Shown: positions 41,400 to 49,408, counted from the first letter of the stretch. The stretch is 49,408 nucleotides of DNA from Solobacterium sp. UBA3691 (GCA_002372175.1 DFIS01000046.1:1-49408), one strand, 5' to 3'. Numbers and translations: made by a program. Notes: generated by a model from the sequence alone, not told the origin.

Positions 41400-42338
41400 C
41401 TATTCGATCTGACCGTCGCCCTGACGCTTGTACTGCTCAAGACGCAGAAGATAACTGTCCCACTTATCTGCCGGCACCAGTTCTTTCGTAAACTCACCGG
41501 CCAGAAGCAGCTTATCGTAGTCAATACCTGTTGTGATACCGAGACCGTTGAGCATGTATACCAGATCTTCGGTAGAGATATTGCCGGATGCGTTCTTGAA
41601 TACCGTACAGCCGCCTGTTCCTGCCAGTGAGGAATCAATATTCCTGGCCCCGGCATCGATCGCACTGAGTGTATTCGCAAGGCCCATACCGCGTGTATTA
41701 TGCGGATGGAAGCACCACGTCTCCACGGTCGGGAATTCAGCGATCATTGTCCTGAAGTACTCGTTGACCAGTCCCGGTGTAGCCATGCCTGCTGTATCAT
41801 TCAGCGAGATCTGGGTGACACCTGCCTCCAGGAAGTTACTGATGATCATGCGCAGTCTGTCCAGAGGCACTCTCCCGTCATACGGAGACTCAAACGCCAG
41901 CGAGATCGATCCCAGCAGTTTGACATTATTCTCTGCTGCGATCTTACCAATACCGCCAAAGCCTTTGACACCGTCCTCGATCGCTTTTCCGGTCATCAGA
42001 TTATAGTGTTTTTCACTGCCGGAAATATTGATCTTGAACTTATTACAGCCATGATCCACGGCCTGCTGAGCACCTGCCGGTGTCTGCAGAAGAGCTCTGT
42101 AGACAACACCTTCACGTCTGTTGAGTTTGTCAAAGACTTCCGGTGTGTTGCCCATCTGATTCTTTGCCTGTCCCCTGTCGGGCAGGAAGGAGCCAACTTC
42201 GATCTCTTTGATCCCTGCATCTACGATCATGTTTACAAGCTTTACCTTCTCCTCAACACCGATCATGTAGGGAAGCGATTGGAAACCATCACGTGTACAT
42301 ACTTCGCATACACGTATTTCTTCAGGTGTATTAAACAT
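41400..42338 (-). CDS. HMG-CoA-lyase-like (DRE-TIM) metallolyase, copy 2
   Basis: The 312-residue paralogue of the adjacent gene shares long stretches with it. The opening is MFNTPEEIRVCEVCTRDGFQ, later IEVGSFLP, ISLNDTAGMATPG, HPHNTRGMG, and the Cys loop GTGGCTVFKNASGNISTEDL. Differences lie mainly in the substrate-facing segments (SFLPDRGQAKNQMG against SFLPDTTAFPLMA), suggesting related but different substrates or a hetero-oligomer. GGAGG lies 9 bases before ATG 42338. Position between hydrolase and copy 1 makes it part of the same catabolic operon. Confidence 0.88.
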   Translation of the reverse strand: MFNTPEEIRVCEVCTRDGFQSLPYMIGVEEKVKLVNMIVDAGIKEIEVGSFLPDRGQAKNQMGNTPEVFDKLNRREGVVYRALLQTPAGAQQAVDHGCNKFKINISGSEKHYNLMTGKAIEDGVKGFGGIGKIAAENNVKLLGSISLAFESPYDGRVPLDRLRMIISNFLEAGVTQISLNDTAGMATPGLVNEYFRTMIAEFPTVETWCFHPHNTRGMGLANTLSAIDAGARNIDSSLAGTGGCTVFKNASGNISTEDLVYMLNGLGITTGIDYDKLLLAGEFTKELVPADKWDSYLLRLEQYKRQGDGQIE

Positions 42339-42361
42339 GTGAATACACCTCCTTTCCGATC

Positions 42362-43180
42362 TTACAGATATCTCTCAAAGAATTTAGTAGCTGTTTCGAT
42401 CCTCTCCGCATTGCCGTCTTCGTGCGCAATACCGGGGATGATCGCCAGTTCGACAGTCTCTACACCATTATCCAGGTAATTCTGCTGCAGTGTCTTCATA
42501 CGGTCTACACGGTTGTTTCCGTACTTGGAATCACCGATAAACAGATTGTCTCTTTCACCGACAGCGATGATGACCGGTACCTTGCGGATAGCCGGAAGAT
42601 CCAGCTCCTGACCGAATACCTGTTTGAAGTTCTTAATACCCCAGTAGAAATCCTCTTCCGGATCCAGATATGTAGGTCTGCCCGGAGCACCGATATTGAC
42701 AGCCTTGAGACGCTCAGGATGCAGATACAGGAAACGGTGGACATACTGACCGCCGCCGGAATGACCGAACAGGAAGAACTTATCTGTTTCGATGCATCCC
42801 TCATAACGTGCTTTCATCTCGTCAACCATTGCCAGGAGGATCTGATCATAGTAGATACCATCCTGACGCATCATTTTGTAGGCATTGAAGTCATCCCTGA
42901 CGACTACACCGCTCGGGAATAACGGAGCCAGAATTGCCACATTGTGCTCATCTGCCCACTTCTTTGCCTTCTGGACATAGTCCTCTGTAGCACAGGCTGT
43001 ACCGTGGATGATGACCATCAGCTGATAGTGAGGATTCTCTTCCTCATAGAAGCTGTCCGGTACATGGACCCAGTACGGGAAACGGGGATCCGCTGCACAT
43101 GTCCACAGCATGTTCAGATCGGCATTGCCGAAGAGATTCTTTCTGGTTTCTTTTGTCAGTCCTTCTGTTAAGCTTGCCAT
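42362..43180 (-). CDS. Alpha/beta hydrolase (PHB-depolymerase/esterase-like)
   Basis: The 272-residue cytoplasmic hydrolase has the oxyanion strand YQLMVIIHGTACATEDY, the nucleophile motif FLFGHSGGGQYVHRF and the acid/His pair in VGERDNLF and PGIAHEDGN. The combination resembles PHB-depolymerase-like or carboxylesterase enzymes. It lies 11 bases after the esterase at 43192 and 23 bases before lyase copy 2. Within this operon it most likely removes an acyl or alcohol group from the transported compound. No signal peptide is present, so it acts inside the cell. Confidence 0.85.
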   Translation of the reverse strand: MASLTEGLTKETRKNLFGNADLNMLWTCAADPRFPYWVHVPDSFYEEENPHYQLMVIIHGTACATEDYVQKAKKWADEHNVAILAPLFPSGVVVRDDFNAYKMMRQDGIYYDQILLAMVDEMKARYEGCIETDKFFLFGHSGGGQYVHRFLYLHPERLKAVNIGAPGRPTYLDPEEDFYWGIKNFKQVFGQELDLPAIRKVPVIIAVGERDNLFIGDSKYGNNRVDRMKTLQQNYLDNGVETVELAIIPGIAHEDGNAERIETATKFFERYL

Positions 43181-43191
43181 AGTATTCTCCT

Positions 43192-44001
43192 TTAGTCCTT
43201 ATCCTGGAATACCCAGCGCAGAGCATCGGGGAAACGGTATCTCCACTCTCTCTGCGTATGCATCGCATCCGGGTAGATATTGTACTTGATGATCTCTGCC
43301 GGTACACCGTGTTTCAGGTAATTGTCATAGATCATATTGGCACCGTCGAGGAATTCTTCCTTCGTTGTCATGCGGCCGAATTCGTTGGTGCCTACATCCA
43401 TGTATACATACTTCAGATGATCGTATCTTCCGGCATCCCAGGCTTCCTGCATCTTATCCAGCCAGATACATACTGCACTGCTCATGGCAATGATGCGGTG
43501 GAATGTATCCGGGCAGGCTACGGCTGCATAGCAGGCACTGAGACCGCCTGTGCTGTAACCGCAGTATGCTGTATTATCCGCATCTGTCAGGGTTCTGTAT
43601 GTGCTGTCTACGAAAGCCTTCAGGTCTGTTGTCATCCACTGCAGGTATTCCTTGCCGAGACCATCGATATGCGGTTCAAACTTCTTCTCCGGCGGTACAT
43701 CAAAGTCCTTGGTAAACGGAGAATATTCTGCCGTACGCTCTGCCGGATCAAACGGGGCGGAAATTGCGACGATGATCACATGCGGCAGGAATTTCGCGTA
43801 GTCTTTATAGTACTGCTCAAAACGGAGACTCTCAGCACCTCTGTAGGTCTGATCATCTCTGTAGAGGTCCTGTCCGTCACTCACATAGAGCACCGGGTAA
43901 TGCTGATCGGTGTCATCATAACCATCCGGAACCATGATCCTTACGGTAACAGGACGATCATTGATCGTTGTGATCTTCAGTTCAAATTCTTCTATTCTCA
44001 T
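43192..44001 (-). CDS. Esterase of the enterochelin-esterase/EsteraseD family, copy 1
   Basis: The 269-residue protein matches the putative-esterase (PF00756-type) fold: RIMVPDGYDDTDQHYPVLYVSDGQD at the N-terminus, the nucleophile CGYSTGGLSACYAA, and the C-terminal His region NIYPDAMHTQREWRYRFPDA. It begins directly at the end of the neighbouring paralogue (TAAATG, no gap), so they are tightly co-translated. No export signal is present. Members cleave siderophore, acyl-sugar or acyl-CoA esters. Confidence 0.87.
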   Translation of the reverse strand: MRIEEFELKITTINDRPVTVRIMVPDGYDDTDQHYPVLYVSDGQDLYRDDQTYRGAESLRFEQYYKDYAKFLPHVIIVAISAPFDPAERTAEYSPFTKDFDVPPEKKFEPHIDGLGKEYLQWMTTDLKAFVDSTYRTLTDADNTAYCGYSTGGLSACYAAVACPDTFHRIIAMSSAVCIWLDKMQEAWDAGRYDHLKYVYMDVGTNEFGRMTTKEEFLDGANMIYDNYLKHGVPAEIIKYNIYPDAMHTQREWRYRFPDALRWVFQDKD

Positions 44002-44814
44002 TTACTTATCCCCCAAGTCTCTGTATATCCAGCGTATGGCGTCAGGAAGACGCGGGCGCAGGGCTTCATGCGTATGACCATTGGATTCCTCGATCAGACG
44101 CATACATATATGTTCTTCATCAAAGCCATATTCCAGAAGCTTGCGGTATACCGTCTCAGCTCCTTCGATAAAGTCTTTCTCTTCGGAAAATCTTCCGTGG
44201 TCATGTAAACCTGTATCCAGATATACATATTTCAGACAGTCCAGATTACTGCTGTCCATGGTCTTCGCAAGTTTATCCATCCAAACATTCATCGCTCCGC
44301 TCAGGGATATCACCCGGGAAAAATACCGGGTATACGCAAAGCCTGCATACAGGCTGAGCAGTGCGCCGATACTGAAACCGCCGATCCCGGTGTATTCACC
44401 TTCTCTGCGGGTCCTGTAGTTTGTGTCGATCCAGGGCTTAAGATATCCTGTCAGCCACTGCAGATACTGATCTCCCTGGCCTTCGATATGCCGTTCAAAG
44501 TTGATGCCGTCAGGCACTTCAAAATCCTTTGTATACGGTGCATACAGACGTGAACGCTCCGTATTGGTCGACGGGCAGTCGATACCGACAACGATCACCT
44601 TCGGCAGATACTGTCCGAATTTCCGGCAGTACTCCTCAAAGCGTGCACTTTTCCCGTCGGTCGCTTCCTCATCTCTGAAGATATCCTGACCATCCTGCAT
44701 GTATAAAACCGGATATCTGCGGTTGCCCTCTTCATATCCGTCAGGGGTCATTACCCGGAAGGTAATATCTCTAGACAATGTTTCTATACGTGACTGATAG
44801 ACCTGAATATCCAT
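44002..44814 (-). CDS. Esterase of the enterochelin-esterase/EsteraseD family, copy 2
   Basis: The 270-residue paralogue has RVMTPDGYEEGNRRYPVLYMQDGQD, the nucleophile GGFSIGALLSLYAGF and the C-terminal His in EESNGHTHEALRPRLPDAIR. Its start shares one base with the stop of the membrane protein upstream (TAATG). The two esterases keep the same core layout but differ around the nucleophile (GYSTGG against GFSIGA), pointing to distinct substrates or sequential action. Confidence 0.87.
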   Translation of the reverse strand: MDIQVYQSRIETLSRDITFRVMTPDGYEEGNRRYPVLYMQDGQDIFRDEEATDGKSARFEEYCRKFGQYLPKVIVVGIDCPSTNTERSRLYAPYTKDFEVPDGINFERHIEGQGDQYLQWLTGYLKPWIDTNYRTRREGEYTGIGGFSIGALLSLYAGFAYTRYFSRVISLSGAMNVWMDKLAKTMDSSNLDCLKYVYLDTGLHDHGRFSEEKDFIEGAETVYRKLLEYGFDEEHICMRLIEESNGHTHEALRPRLPDAIRWIYRDLGDK

Positions 44815-45623
44815 TACTTACCTTTTTTCTTTGTCTTCACATCTTCCGGTACAAGTCCCAGTACCTTGTCAGCACCTGCCGGCAGGTAGAGCTTACGCTC
44901 CGCATGGATCGTACCTTCATATACTTTTTCCTTAGCGATCTGCGAAAGAGAATACTCTACATGTACCATTTCCTTGCGTTTGCCCTTCTTCATCGTTTCC
45001 AGGATCTCTTCGTAGATGAAGAACTCTATCGCAAAGTACTGGTTCATTCTGATGGCTTCTTCTCTAAGCATCTCCTGATGTGTTTTACCGTAGAGATCCC
45101 AGGAGACCGCAGCCGGATCAAGTTCCTCCGGTGTGCGCTTCAGCACATCTTCCTTCAGATCAAACAGATATACGGTCTGTGCCTCTATGCCGTAGATAAC
45201 ATTCTTGGCAAACGGATTATCCATCCGGTACAGCTTATCTCCGTCACGGATCAGCAATACCGGTTTGAAGGACTTGCCTGCCCTCAGATATCCAAAGGCA
45301 TACTGTCTGTTCTCACTGATACCGAAACCGGTCAGTACATCATTCAGACGTTTCAGATTCTTCTGTTCGATCTCTGTATACTCATCAAAGAGCTTTGCTT
45401 TTTTCCTGTTGATCGTCAGTACAACCAGAATGATATATACAGCACCGATCAAAAGGAAAATACCGTTCTGAGTGAACATGTACAGGGATGTGGGAAACAG
45501 CAGCAGGATCAAGTAAGAGCTCTGTTCCTGTCGGATACGTTCATGCCTCTCCGTATACGCTTTATACGGACCATTTACCTGATATTGAGGCGTGAATGTA
45601 CTTTTCTTCCTAAACAAACCCAT
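44814..45623 (-). CDS. Membrane protein of unknown function (269 aa)
   Basis: An N-terminal basic segment (MGLFRKKSTF) is followed by two closely spaced membrane helices (SSYLILLLFPTSLYMFT; IFLLIGAVYIILVVLTI). About 190 cytoplasmic residues follow, ending KTKKKGK. The cytoplasmic part is mixed alpha/beta with VLLIRDGDKLYRMDNP and a repeated acidic-helix pattern. I do not recognise a family. It lies between the transporter and the esterases with a one-base overlap to the latter, so it may be a membrane-bound partner of the uptake or hydrolysis steps. Confidence 0.72.
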   Translation of the reverse strand: MGLFRKKSTFTPQYQVNGPYKAYTERHERIRQEQSSYLILLLFPTSLYMFTQNGIFLLIGAVYIILVVLTINRKKAKLFDEYTEIEQKNLKRLNDVLTGFGISENRQYAFGYLRAGKSFKPVLLIRDGDKLYRMDNPFAKNVIYGIEAQTVYLFDLKEDVLKRTPEELDPAAVSWDLYGKTHQEMLREEAIRMNQYFAIEFFIYEEILETMKKGKRKEMVHVEYSLSQIAKEKVYEGTIHAERKLYLPAGADKVLGLVPEDVKTKKKGK

Positions 45624-45680
45624 AGTTATTCCTCAGAACGGTATTCAATTATTTACTGTTTGTTAACTGTATGTGTCAGA

Positions 45681-47015
45681 TTACATCATACCAAACATAA
45701 CGCTGGCGACAACAAGCATGATCGCACCGCCGATACGTGAGGAGATCTGAGCATAGCTCATCATATCCATACGGTTGGCAGCACCTAATACCTGAACGTC
45801 ACCGGATCCGCCGCCGTTAGCCATGCACAGACCGGCAGTGATCATACTTTCGATCGGATAGAACTTGAACAGTTTACCGACGAAGAATGTACCGATCATA
45901 CATCCGACAACAGTTGCGAACATGCAGAGCAGACTCGCCAGATTGGAGAAAGCTGCGAGGTAATCGGTCAGACTGGAGCCGATACCTACAGTGATCATCA
46001 GCGGGAAGCTCATGTAGTTAACGAAGAATCTCTGCATTGCACGGGCACCTGCACGGATCTCGACAGGGATAATACCGGCAATGTTCAGCAGAGCAACGAG
46101 AATTACCATGAATGCAAACTCATGGATCGAGAAGCCAAGACCTGCTTTATTGATGAAAGAGATGTTCTTTCCGTAGAAAGTAGCAATCTGGAAGCAGAAC
46201 AGACCGAGAGCAAGACCGCATGCATATTCCTGAGGACCGCAGTGAACTTTGTCGATCGGATCTTCACCGGCAGCCATATTGCCTTCTGTCTTCATCAGCT
46301 GACCATGACCGTTCCATTCGGGCTTTGTGTCGCCGATTCTGTTCAGCAGAGCACCGAAGATAACAGCAAACAGGTTACCGATGGAAATAACTGCAAAGCT
46401 CTTTGCCCACCAGGCAGAAGCTGCCTGTGTAGCTGCATCGCCCTCAAGACCGAGAGCTGCTGCATACATCTTGGACATAGGTGTAATACCGGCACCGTTA
46501 CCACCGCCCATGATCGGAACAGCATAGTCCATCATCGACTGTGTAAAGCCAAGTCCGAATACAGCACCAACGACACCGCACAGAAGCATAGCACATGCGA
46601 CACCGCCGATGATCGTAGGAATATAACCTGCGAAGGACTTGATCAGCATCTTTCTGTCAATGGAGAGAACCGAACCGGTGATCAGAACCAGAATGTAGAG
46701 GTTCAGGAAGCCGGTGCCGCCGTTGAATGTATTCAGTGCAGCAACTGTGTTCTCACCTAACAGATGGAAAGTATTGAACGCTGCAGCAGCCAGGGATGTA
46801 AATAACATACCGCCGCCGAGCCAGTCCTTCCATACCGGAATGTGGTTACCGATCCAGCCTAAGCATGAACCGACAACGAGCGCGAAGCCAAGAGCACCAA
46901 CCATGTTGGTGATCATCTTGTCTGTCTTTCCCAGGATCATGAAGACAACTGCCATAACAGCGATCATCCATACCGGGAAGCCGAGAATCTTTGTTTGAGC
47001 TTTTTCCGTACTCAT
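45681..47015 (-). CDS. 2-hydroxycarboxylate transporter family (CitS/MaeP-type) carboxylate transporter
   Basis: The 444-residue protein has about eleven membrane helices and the two re-entrant-loop GGxG motifs of the 2HCT family: PIMGGGNGAGITPMSKMYA in the first half and CMANGGGSGDVQVLG in the second. Known members carry citrate, malate, lactate or related 2-hydroxy acids with Na+ or H+, or in exchange. AAGGAGGGG precedes ATG 47015. It is the first gene of the lyase/esterase operon, under a promoter with LacI/CcpA-type operators. CitX-CitG nearby suggests a citrate-like or citramalate-like substrate, but the ligand is not proven. Confidence 0.92.
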   Translation of the reverse strand: MSTEKAQTKILGFPVWMIAVMAVVFMILGKTDKMITNMVGALGFALVVGSCLGWIGNHIPVWKDWLGGGMLFTSLAAAAFNTFHLLGENTVAALNTFNGGTGFLNLYILVLITGSVLSIDRKMLIKSFAGYIPTIIGGVACAMLLCGVVGAVFGLGFTQSMMDYAVPIMGGGNGAGITPMSKMYAAALGLEGDAATQAASAWWAKSFAVISIGNLFAVIFGALLNRIGDTKPEWNGHGQLMKTEGNMAAGEDPIDKVHCGPQEYACGLALGLFCFQIATFYGKNISFINKAGLGFSIHEFAFMVILVALLNIAGIIPVEIRAGARAMQRFFVNYMSFPLMITVGIGSSLTDYLAAFSNLASLLCMFATVVGCMIGTFFVGKLFKFYPIESMITAGLCMANGGGSGDVQVLGAANRMDMMSYAQISSRIGGAIMLVVASVMFGMM

Positions 47016-47052
47016 AACGCCCCTCCTTATAAATTAGAATATACTGTCGTAT

Positions 47053-47106
47053 GGTAAAACGCTTTACCTATACTCTTACCCTACTTTTGAAAACGCTTTC
47101 TGTCAA
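47053..47106 (-). promoter_or_regulatory. Promoter of the 2HCT operon with two LacI/CcpA-type operators
   Basis: On the minus strand TTGACA (forward 47101-47106) and TAGGGT (47078-47083) are 17 bases apart. Two cre-like sites are present: TGAAAACGCTTTCT (47088-47101) lies in the spacer between the -35 and -10, and the perfect palindrome GGTAAAACGCTTTACC (47053-47068) lies about 34 bases downstream. Both have the AACGCTT core bound by LacI/CcpA-family repressors. Repression by carbon status or by an inducible LacI-type protein is inferred. Confidence 0.7.
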
Positions 47107-47126
47107 GCCTTTTTAAAAGTGTTTTC

Positions 47127-48194
47127 CTAAATCAGATACTTCTTGTATTCACCTTCGCAGGGATTGCCCTTGCATACATAGGCAGCATCGTTAGCGAAGT
47201 CAACAATTATGCTGGCAACTGTCATGTATCCATCCATGTCATTCGGATCACCGGAATTATTATGATTGCAGATGGAATCCGGATAGTACTGATGATCCTT
47301 CATGCACTGCTGAATGTATTCCACAGTAATATTCCCGTACTGCTGGTATAACAGTTCAGCCAGGCGGACCTGACGGTTCTTCCACATCGAGACAAGACTT
47401 CTTGTGTCCTTTTCAGGATCAACGCTGAAGTGGTTGGCATGCGTAACAATACCGGCAATCGGCTTGATCAGATCACAGCCGACAGGACTGCACTCGATAT
47501 CAATGGCTCTGTTTTCAGCGCCGGATCCAAGCAGAGAGTTGTTGGAAACACTTCTCTTGATACCTGTGATCCACTGATACGCCTCATCAAATGTCTTGCA
47601 GGAAAGAACCTTTCTTCTCAGGAAGCAGACAGGAATACCGCCGCCGGGACCGTCATAGACAGACGCGATCATGTTGTTGAATAAAGCAATACCATGGCTA
47701 TTAAAGCCCTCACGCACCATCTGTCCGGCTTCTGTCAGGCCGAAGATCCTCGTACCGTCTTCCTGCACGATGTGCAGCAGCACGATCTTGTCCAGGACAC
47801 CGACTTTGTAATCCCAGTTCTTGACCATGTACATGACATTGTCCTTGGTAGCTTCAGGGAGAACTGCACCGGTCGTGCATTCAGGTGTCGCATCGATCGG
47901 ATAGTTTGTCAGCTCATATCTGGTATTCAGTACCATCAGACCTTCAAACTCGACACCGGCACCTTCGGCAATACCCTTGGCCTCTTCCAGAACATCAGGC
48001 ATAGCCGCTTCAATGTCGGGGACAAATGCCATAGCCAGCTTCTTTGTCTGTTCCCATGTACGGCCTTTGCTTTCGAAGTATGCACGGTAATTATTGACAC
48101 CGGCAACGATCTTGTCAGCAGCTGCTTTACCATACTGAACTCCACGTTCAAACGGCGTTGACGCATTGATCTCAATGACCTCAAACTCTTTCAT
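47127..48194 (-). CDS. C45-family N-acyl hydrolase/acyltransferase
   Basis: The 355-residue protein belongs to the Ntn-hydrolase C45 group (isopenicillin N acyltransferase/carcinine hydrolase-like). The likely autocatalytic Cys lies in ATPECTTGAVLPEA, preceded by LMVLNTRYEL, a usual pre-cleavage segment. YMVKNWDYKVG and GFNSHGIALFNN are typical of the alpha-beta-beta-alpha fold. Members cleave amide bonds of acylated amino acids, peptides or beta-lactam precursors. The start at 48194 has no good ribosome binding site; a well-formed AAAGGAG lies further upstream next to the IS110 element, so the insertion may have altered its expression. Confidence 0.82.
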   Translation of the reverse strand: MKEFEVIEINASTPFERGVQYGKAAADKIVAGVNNYRAYFESKGRTWEQTKKLAMAFVPDIEAAMPDVLEEAKGIAEGAGVEFEGLMVLNTRYELTNYPIDATPECTTGAVLPEATKDNVMYMVKNWDYKVGVLDKIVLLHIVQEDGTRIFGLTEAGQMVREGFNSHGIALFNNMIASVYDGPGGGIPVCFLRRKVLSCKTFDEAYQWITGIKRSVSNNSLLGSGAENRAIDIECSPVGCDLIKPIAGIVTHANHFSVDPEKDTRSLVSMWKNRQVRLAELLYQQYGNITVEYIQQCMKDHQYYPDSICNHNNSGDPNDMDGYMTVASIIVDFANDAAYVCKGNPCEGEYKKYLI

Positions 48195-48234
48195 GATCTT
48201 GGTATATACAAATTGTGCTCATCCAGCTAAGCAG

Positions 48235-48507
48235 AATCTGTATACATCTCCTTTCTCTTCCGGCTTAGTATCGGCCCGGAATACCGAGTAGAATTGAGAT
48301 CGTGAATGCGTACCTGTATCTGATGTTTTTGTAGCTTTGACTACGTGGAGGATTATCTGGCCGCTTCGTTGTATGGAAACTGCTATTAGTTAGATGAGCC
48401 CTTCTTTTGCAGGAGTGAGTTCACATTTCGCACCATATTCTCTGATACTTCTGAAACGGCGGTACTGGTATTCGTCACATCCAATGATCGAAAGGAGTAT
48501 TTACATC
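48235..48507 (+). ncRNA. Candidate bridge-RNA region: untranslated left end of IS110-type element
   Basis: About 270 bases before the transposase ATG contain no gene on either strand but show short local stems such as GTAG-CTTTGA-CTAC (48336-48349). IS110-family elements keep a structured, target- and donor-recognising RNA (bridge RNA) in this non-coding end. The exact left terminus and RNA limits cannot be set by eye; 48235 is a rough boundary. Confidence 0.45.
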
Positions 48508-49408
48508 ATGATCAACATCGGAATTGATGTCGGTAAGTTCAAGCACTGTGCTGCAGTACTTGACGATAAGACCGGCGAAGTCATCATCAAACCTTTCTTC
48601 TTTAATAACGATCAGGAAGGATTCGAACTGTTCTACTCGAAAGTAAAACAGTACATCCGCAGAAAACACTCTGTCGGTATGGAAGACACCGGTCACTACA
48701 TGATCAGCCTCACCACCTTCCTTCTGGAGAAGAAGTTCTCTGTGAAATACATCAATCCCAGATCCACCAGCCTGCGCCGCAAGGAACTCGGCATGTCTGC
48801 CAAGAATGACAGAAAGGATGCACTCCTGATCTCTGAGATGTTGACTGAAAAGAAGTTCTGGAGATCTGTTTCCAAGACTTCTGTTGAAACATCCAAACTG
48901 CGTGAACTGACACGTCTTTATCATCAGCTGCAGGAACAGCAGAACCAGGATATGAACCGCCTGCAGCGCGCTCTGGACATCGTTTTCCCGGAAGTGAACA
49001 AACTCTCCTGGACTCGTTATTCAAAGGCTTATATGCAATTCCTGGCGGCTTATTCCTGTGCTTCATCCATTGCCGGAGAAGACATCCGCAACCTCCGTAA
49101 GGCTCTCAAAACAGATGGCAGAGGCCGGCAATGCAAAGTGACCGCCGAAGAGATCAAAGAACTCGCTAAACGTTCTGTAGGAGACGACAACATCGCAGTT
49201 GAACTGGAAGTAAAGTCTGTTATCGCTATCATCAACACCAGAGCTGAACAGATCCGTGTCCTGGAAAAGAAAATAGAAGAATTCAGTCACCAGCTAAATT
49301 CTCCTATCGTTTCCATTCCCGGTATCTCACACATAACAGGAATGTCCATTCTTGCGGAGATCGGTGATATCCACGACTTTCCAGAAGCGGCGAAGCTGAT
49401 ATCTTATG
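48508..49408 (+). CDS. IS110-family (DEDD) transposase, partial (continues past window)
   Basis: ATG 48508 behind AAAGGAG (48491-48497) opens a frame that runs without a stop to the right edge (about 300 residues). The N-terminal RuvC-like DEDD domain begins INIGIDVGKFKHCAAVLD (first Asp) and includes VGMEDTGHYMISL (Glu) and SAKNDRKDALLI (the two Asp). The C-terminal part enters the Transposase_20 domain (IVSIPGISHITGMSILAEIG), where the catalytic Ser region follows outside the window. It is a site-specific recombinase guided by a bridge RNA. The right end is not in the window, so completeness is unknown. Confidence 0.9.
   Translation, partial: MINIGIDVGKFKHCAAVLDDKTGEVIIKPFFFNNDQEGFELFYSKVKQYIRRKHSVGMEDTGHYMISLTTFLLEKKFSVKYINPRSTSLRRKELGMSAKNDRKDALLISEMLTEKKFWRSVSKTSVETSKLRELTRLYHQLQEQQNQDMNRLQRALDIVFPEVNKLSWTRYSKAYMQFLAAYSCASSIAGEDIRNLRKALKTDGRGRQCKVTAEEIKELAKRSVGDDNIAVELEVKSVIAIINTRAEQIRVLEKKIEEFSHQLNSPIVSIPGISHITGMSILAEIGDIHDFPEAAKLISY

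Noticed and set aside
48230..48250. AAAGGAG plus ATG near the C45 gene as an alternative start
   Set aside because: The frame MYTDSA stops after six codons and is not in frame with the C45 hydrolase. It may be a disrupted original leader, but that cannot be shown.
1..49408. CRISPR arrays, rRNA, prophage modules, replication origin
   Set aside because: No regularly spaced repeats, rRNA-like sequence, phage structural genes or DnaA-box clusters were seen.

Overview
The window looks like chromosomal DNA of an anaerobic, host-associated member of the Bacillota. The evidence is: strong AGGAGG-type ribosome binding sites, a T-box methionine leader, an ECF vitamin-type transporter with fused ATPases, an LtaS-like polyglycerolphosphate synthase, many lipoprotein or membrane-anchored proteins, a clostripain-type protease, a flavinylated extracytoplasmic reductase, and a 2-hydroxycarboxylate transporter with a CitX-CitG fusion. 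An Erysipelotrichia-like gut or oral bacterium fits, but this is an inference from gene content; no rRNA or marker gene confirms it.

Layout, left half. 1-727 is the 5' part of a class I/II aminotransferase that runs off the left edge. 822-2269 is a compact three-gene unit: a Xre regulator, a protein built almost entirely of acidic helical repeats, and a 51-residue single-pass membrane protein. A terminator follows, then a MATE exporter, a metallo-beta-lactamase-fold hydrolase, and an aldo/keto reductase-like protein fused to a 2[4Fe-4S] domain. On the minus strand lie a 1317-residue clostripain/leucine-rich-repeat lipoprotein, the left end of a dead IS3-type element, and a lipoprotein reductase with two FMN-binding domains and one FAD domain. 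Next come an LtaS-like enzyme that may have a leaderless mRNA, two unrecognised genes, tRNA-Thr(CGT), a beta-helix protein, an alpha/beta hydrolase, and an Asn/Gly/Tyr-rich protein.

Middle. 19952-22900 is metQ-metN-metI under a T-box leader with an apparent AUG specifier. Directly upstream on the same strand (22943-30117) is an operon encoding an ECF transporter (S component, fused double ATPase, T component) followed by five tandem SAM-hydroxide-adenosyltransferase (DUF62) paralogues. One of these is truncated and one has lost its catalytic residues. Together this forms a methionine/SAM/adenosyl-compound block. Divergently placed are a nitroreductase with a PNPOx-like protein, then a thioredoxin-like protein with an ornithine-cyclodeaminase-family protein and a class V aminotransferase.

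Right half. 34187-34625 is a hisE-like gene whose only convincing start lies in another frame and reaches it through CTT TGA, a prfB-like +1 frameshift context. Two phosphodiester-glycosidase (NAGPA-like) genes follow; the second is preceded by a perfect 33-bp duplication that creates an 8-codon upstream ORF. CitX-CitG lies between them on the other strand. 40465-47015 is a seven-gene minus-strand operon: a 2-hydroxycarboxylate transporter, a membrane protein, three esterase/hydrolase genes and two HMG-CoA-lyase-like genes, with LacI/CcpA-type operators in its promoter. It looks like a dedicated pathway for an esterified hydroxy acid. Upstream of it is a C45-family acyl hydrolase. The right edge is an IS110-family element whose long untranslated left end is a candidate bridge-RNA locus.

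The two loci most likely to be new biology are the five-fold DUF62/ECF operon and the 2HCT-esterase-lyase operon. Smaller items worth attention are the Xre/acidic-repeat/membrane-peptide trio, the frameshifted hisE and the duplicated start region.
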